DNA from: Haloferacaceae archaeon
GTDB taxonomy: Archaea > Halobacteriota > Halobacteria > Halobacteriales > Haloferacaceae
Direction: 5' to 3'
Length of the DNA: 14,483 bases
Assembly: GCA_003554115.1 (NCBI GenBank)
Contig: PWFE01000044.1
Coordinates: 1-14,483 of the forward strand
Part shown: positions 14,167 through 14,483 of the stretch, one piece after another
How positions within the stretch are numbered: the stretch's first letter is position 1
Layout of the letters: every line of letters begins with the position of its first letter
Made by a program: the position numbers and the translations under genes
The notes under the pieces: generated by a model
Databases searched by the model: none
Told to the model about the DNA's origin: nothing
Seen by the model: the letters and a program-made list of their open reading frames with translations, nothing else

Positions 14167-14472
14167 TTAGCCTTCGATCTCGGCCGTCTCGTCGATCCGC
14201 ATCGTTGCGAGCTTGTCGACAATCGAATCGAGTTTGTTGTCTAGATCGTCGACGAACTCCTCGGTGTGGTCGGTCTGGATCGCACCCTGGCTGGAGGGCT
14301 CGATGAGGTTTTCCTCTTCGAGCACGCGCAGCGAGTAGCGAACCTTGTGATGTGGATAGCCGGTCTCGTTCGACATCTTGACGATGCCGATCGGTTCGTT
14401 CTCAATCACCATACGGAGGACCTGTAAGTGCCGTTCGAGCATGTCGACTTCTTTTTCGAGTCTGTCTATCAT
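14167..14472 (-). CDS. Small winged-helix DNA-binding protein
   Basis: 101 residues. A short N-terminal helix (MIDRLEKEVDMLERHLQVLR) leads into a winged helix-turn-helix (about 22-65: GIVKMSNETGYPHHKVRYSL for the recognition region, then LEEENLIEPSSQGAI as the wing). A C-terminal amphipathic helix (about 70-93, EEFVDDLDNKLDSIVDKLA) probably dimerises. The pattern is that of a small, widely conserved haloarchaeal regulator; I do not know its target. Only 11 bases lie between its ATG and the window end, so its promoter is not visible. It is convergent with the 662-residue gene, 60 bases apart. Confidence 0.85.
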   Translation of the reverse strand: MIDRLEKEVDMLERHLQVLRMVIENEPIGIVKMSNETGYPHHKVRYSLRVLEEENLIEPSSQGAIQTDHTEEFVDDLDNKLDSIVDKLATMRIDETAEIEG

Positions 14473-14483
14473 GACACATGCTA

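Overview
The window is chromosomal DNA from a halophilic archaeon (class Halobacteria). The evidence is very acidic proteins, leaderless-type promoters with A/T boxes about 24-32 bases before the start codons, no CCA encoded at the tRNA 3' end, and families typical of haloarchaea (RadB, amphi-Trp protein, tandem winged-helix regulators, a haloarchaeal-type DNA gyrase). The hexamer GTCGAC is very common. A placement near Halorubrum or Halohasta is only an impression. Most of the window is core chromosome; no intact transposon, prophage or CRISPR array is visible.

Layout from left to right: (1) the 3' part of gyrA on +, which converges on (2) a tandem winged-helix regulator on - that has an odd hydrophobic N-terminus. 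(3) A minus-strand membrane pair, nfeD followed by an SPFH/stomatin-like gene. (4) A minus-strand pair, pyruvate kinase followed by a tiny C-terminally anchored membrane protein. (5) larC on +, for nickel-pincer cofactor synthesis, with an imperfect inverted repeat just before its start. (6) An amphi-Trp domain protein on -. (7) radB on +. (8) A tRNA-Leu(CAA) gene followed by about 250 bases of non-coding or decayed sequence. (9) Cytochrome oxidase subunit III on -, divergent from (10) a translationally coupled + pair: a polytopic membrane protein and a membrane-anchored C2H2 zinc-finger protein. (11) A 662-residue modular protein on + (N-terminal domain, disordered linker, coiled coil, possible nuclease-fold C-terminal domain). 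(12) A small winged-helix protein on -.

Functionally this is a set of independent short housekeeping units: DNA topology and repair (gyrA, radB), central carbon metabolism (pyk), membrane quality control (nfeD-SPFH), nickel cofactor assembly (larC), aerobic respiration (coxC and perhaps its divergent neighbours), and regulators.

The points most worth a second look are: an apparent in-frame loss of about 26-30 conserved residues in the GyrA coiled-coil region near base 53; a degenerate Mrr/PD-(D/E)XK-like signature in the 662-residue protein; the possibly metal-handling membrane pair beside coxC; the inverted repeat before larC; and the strong excess of GTCGAC.
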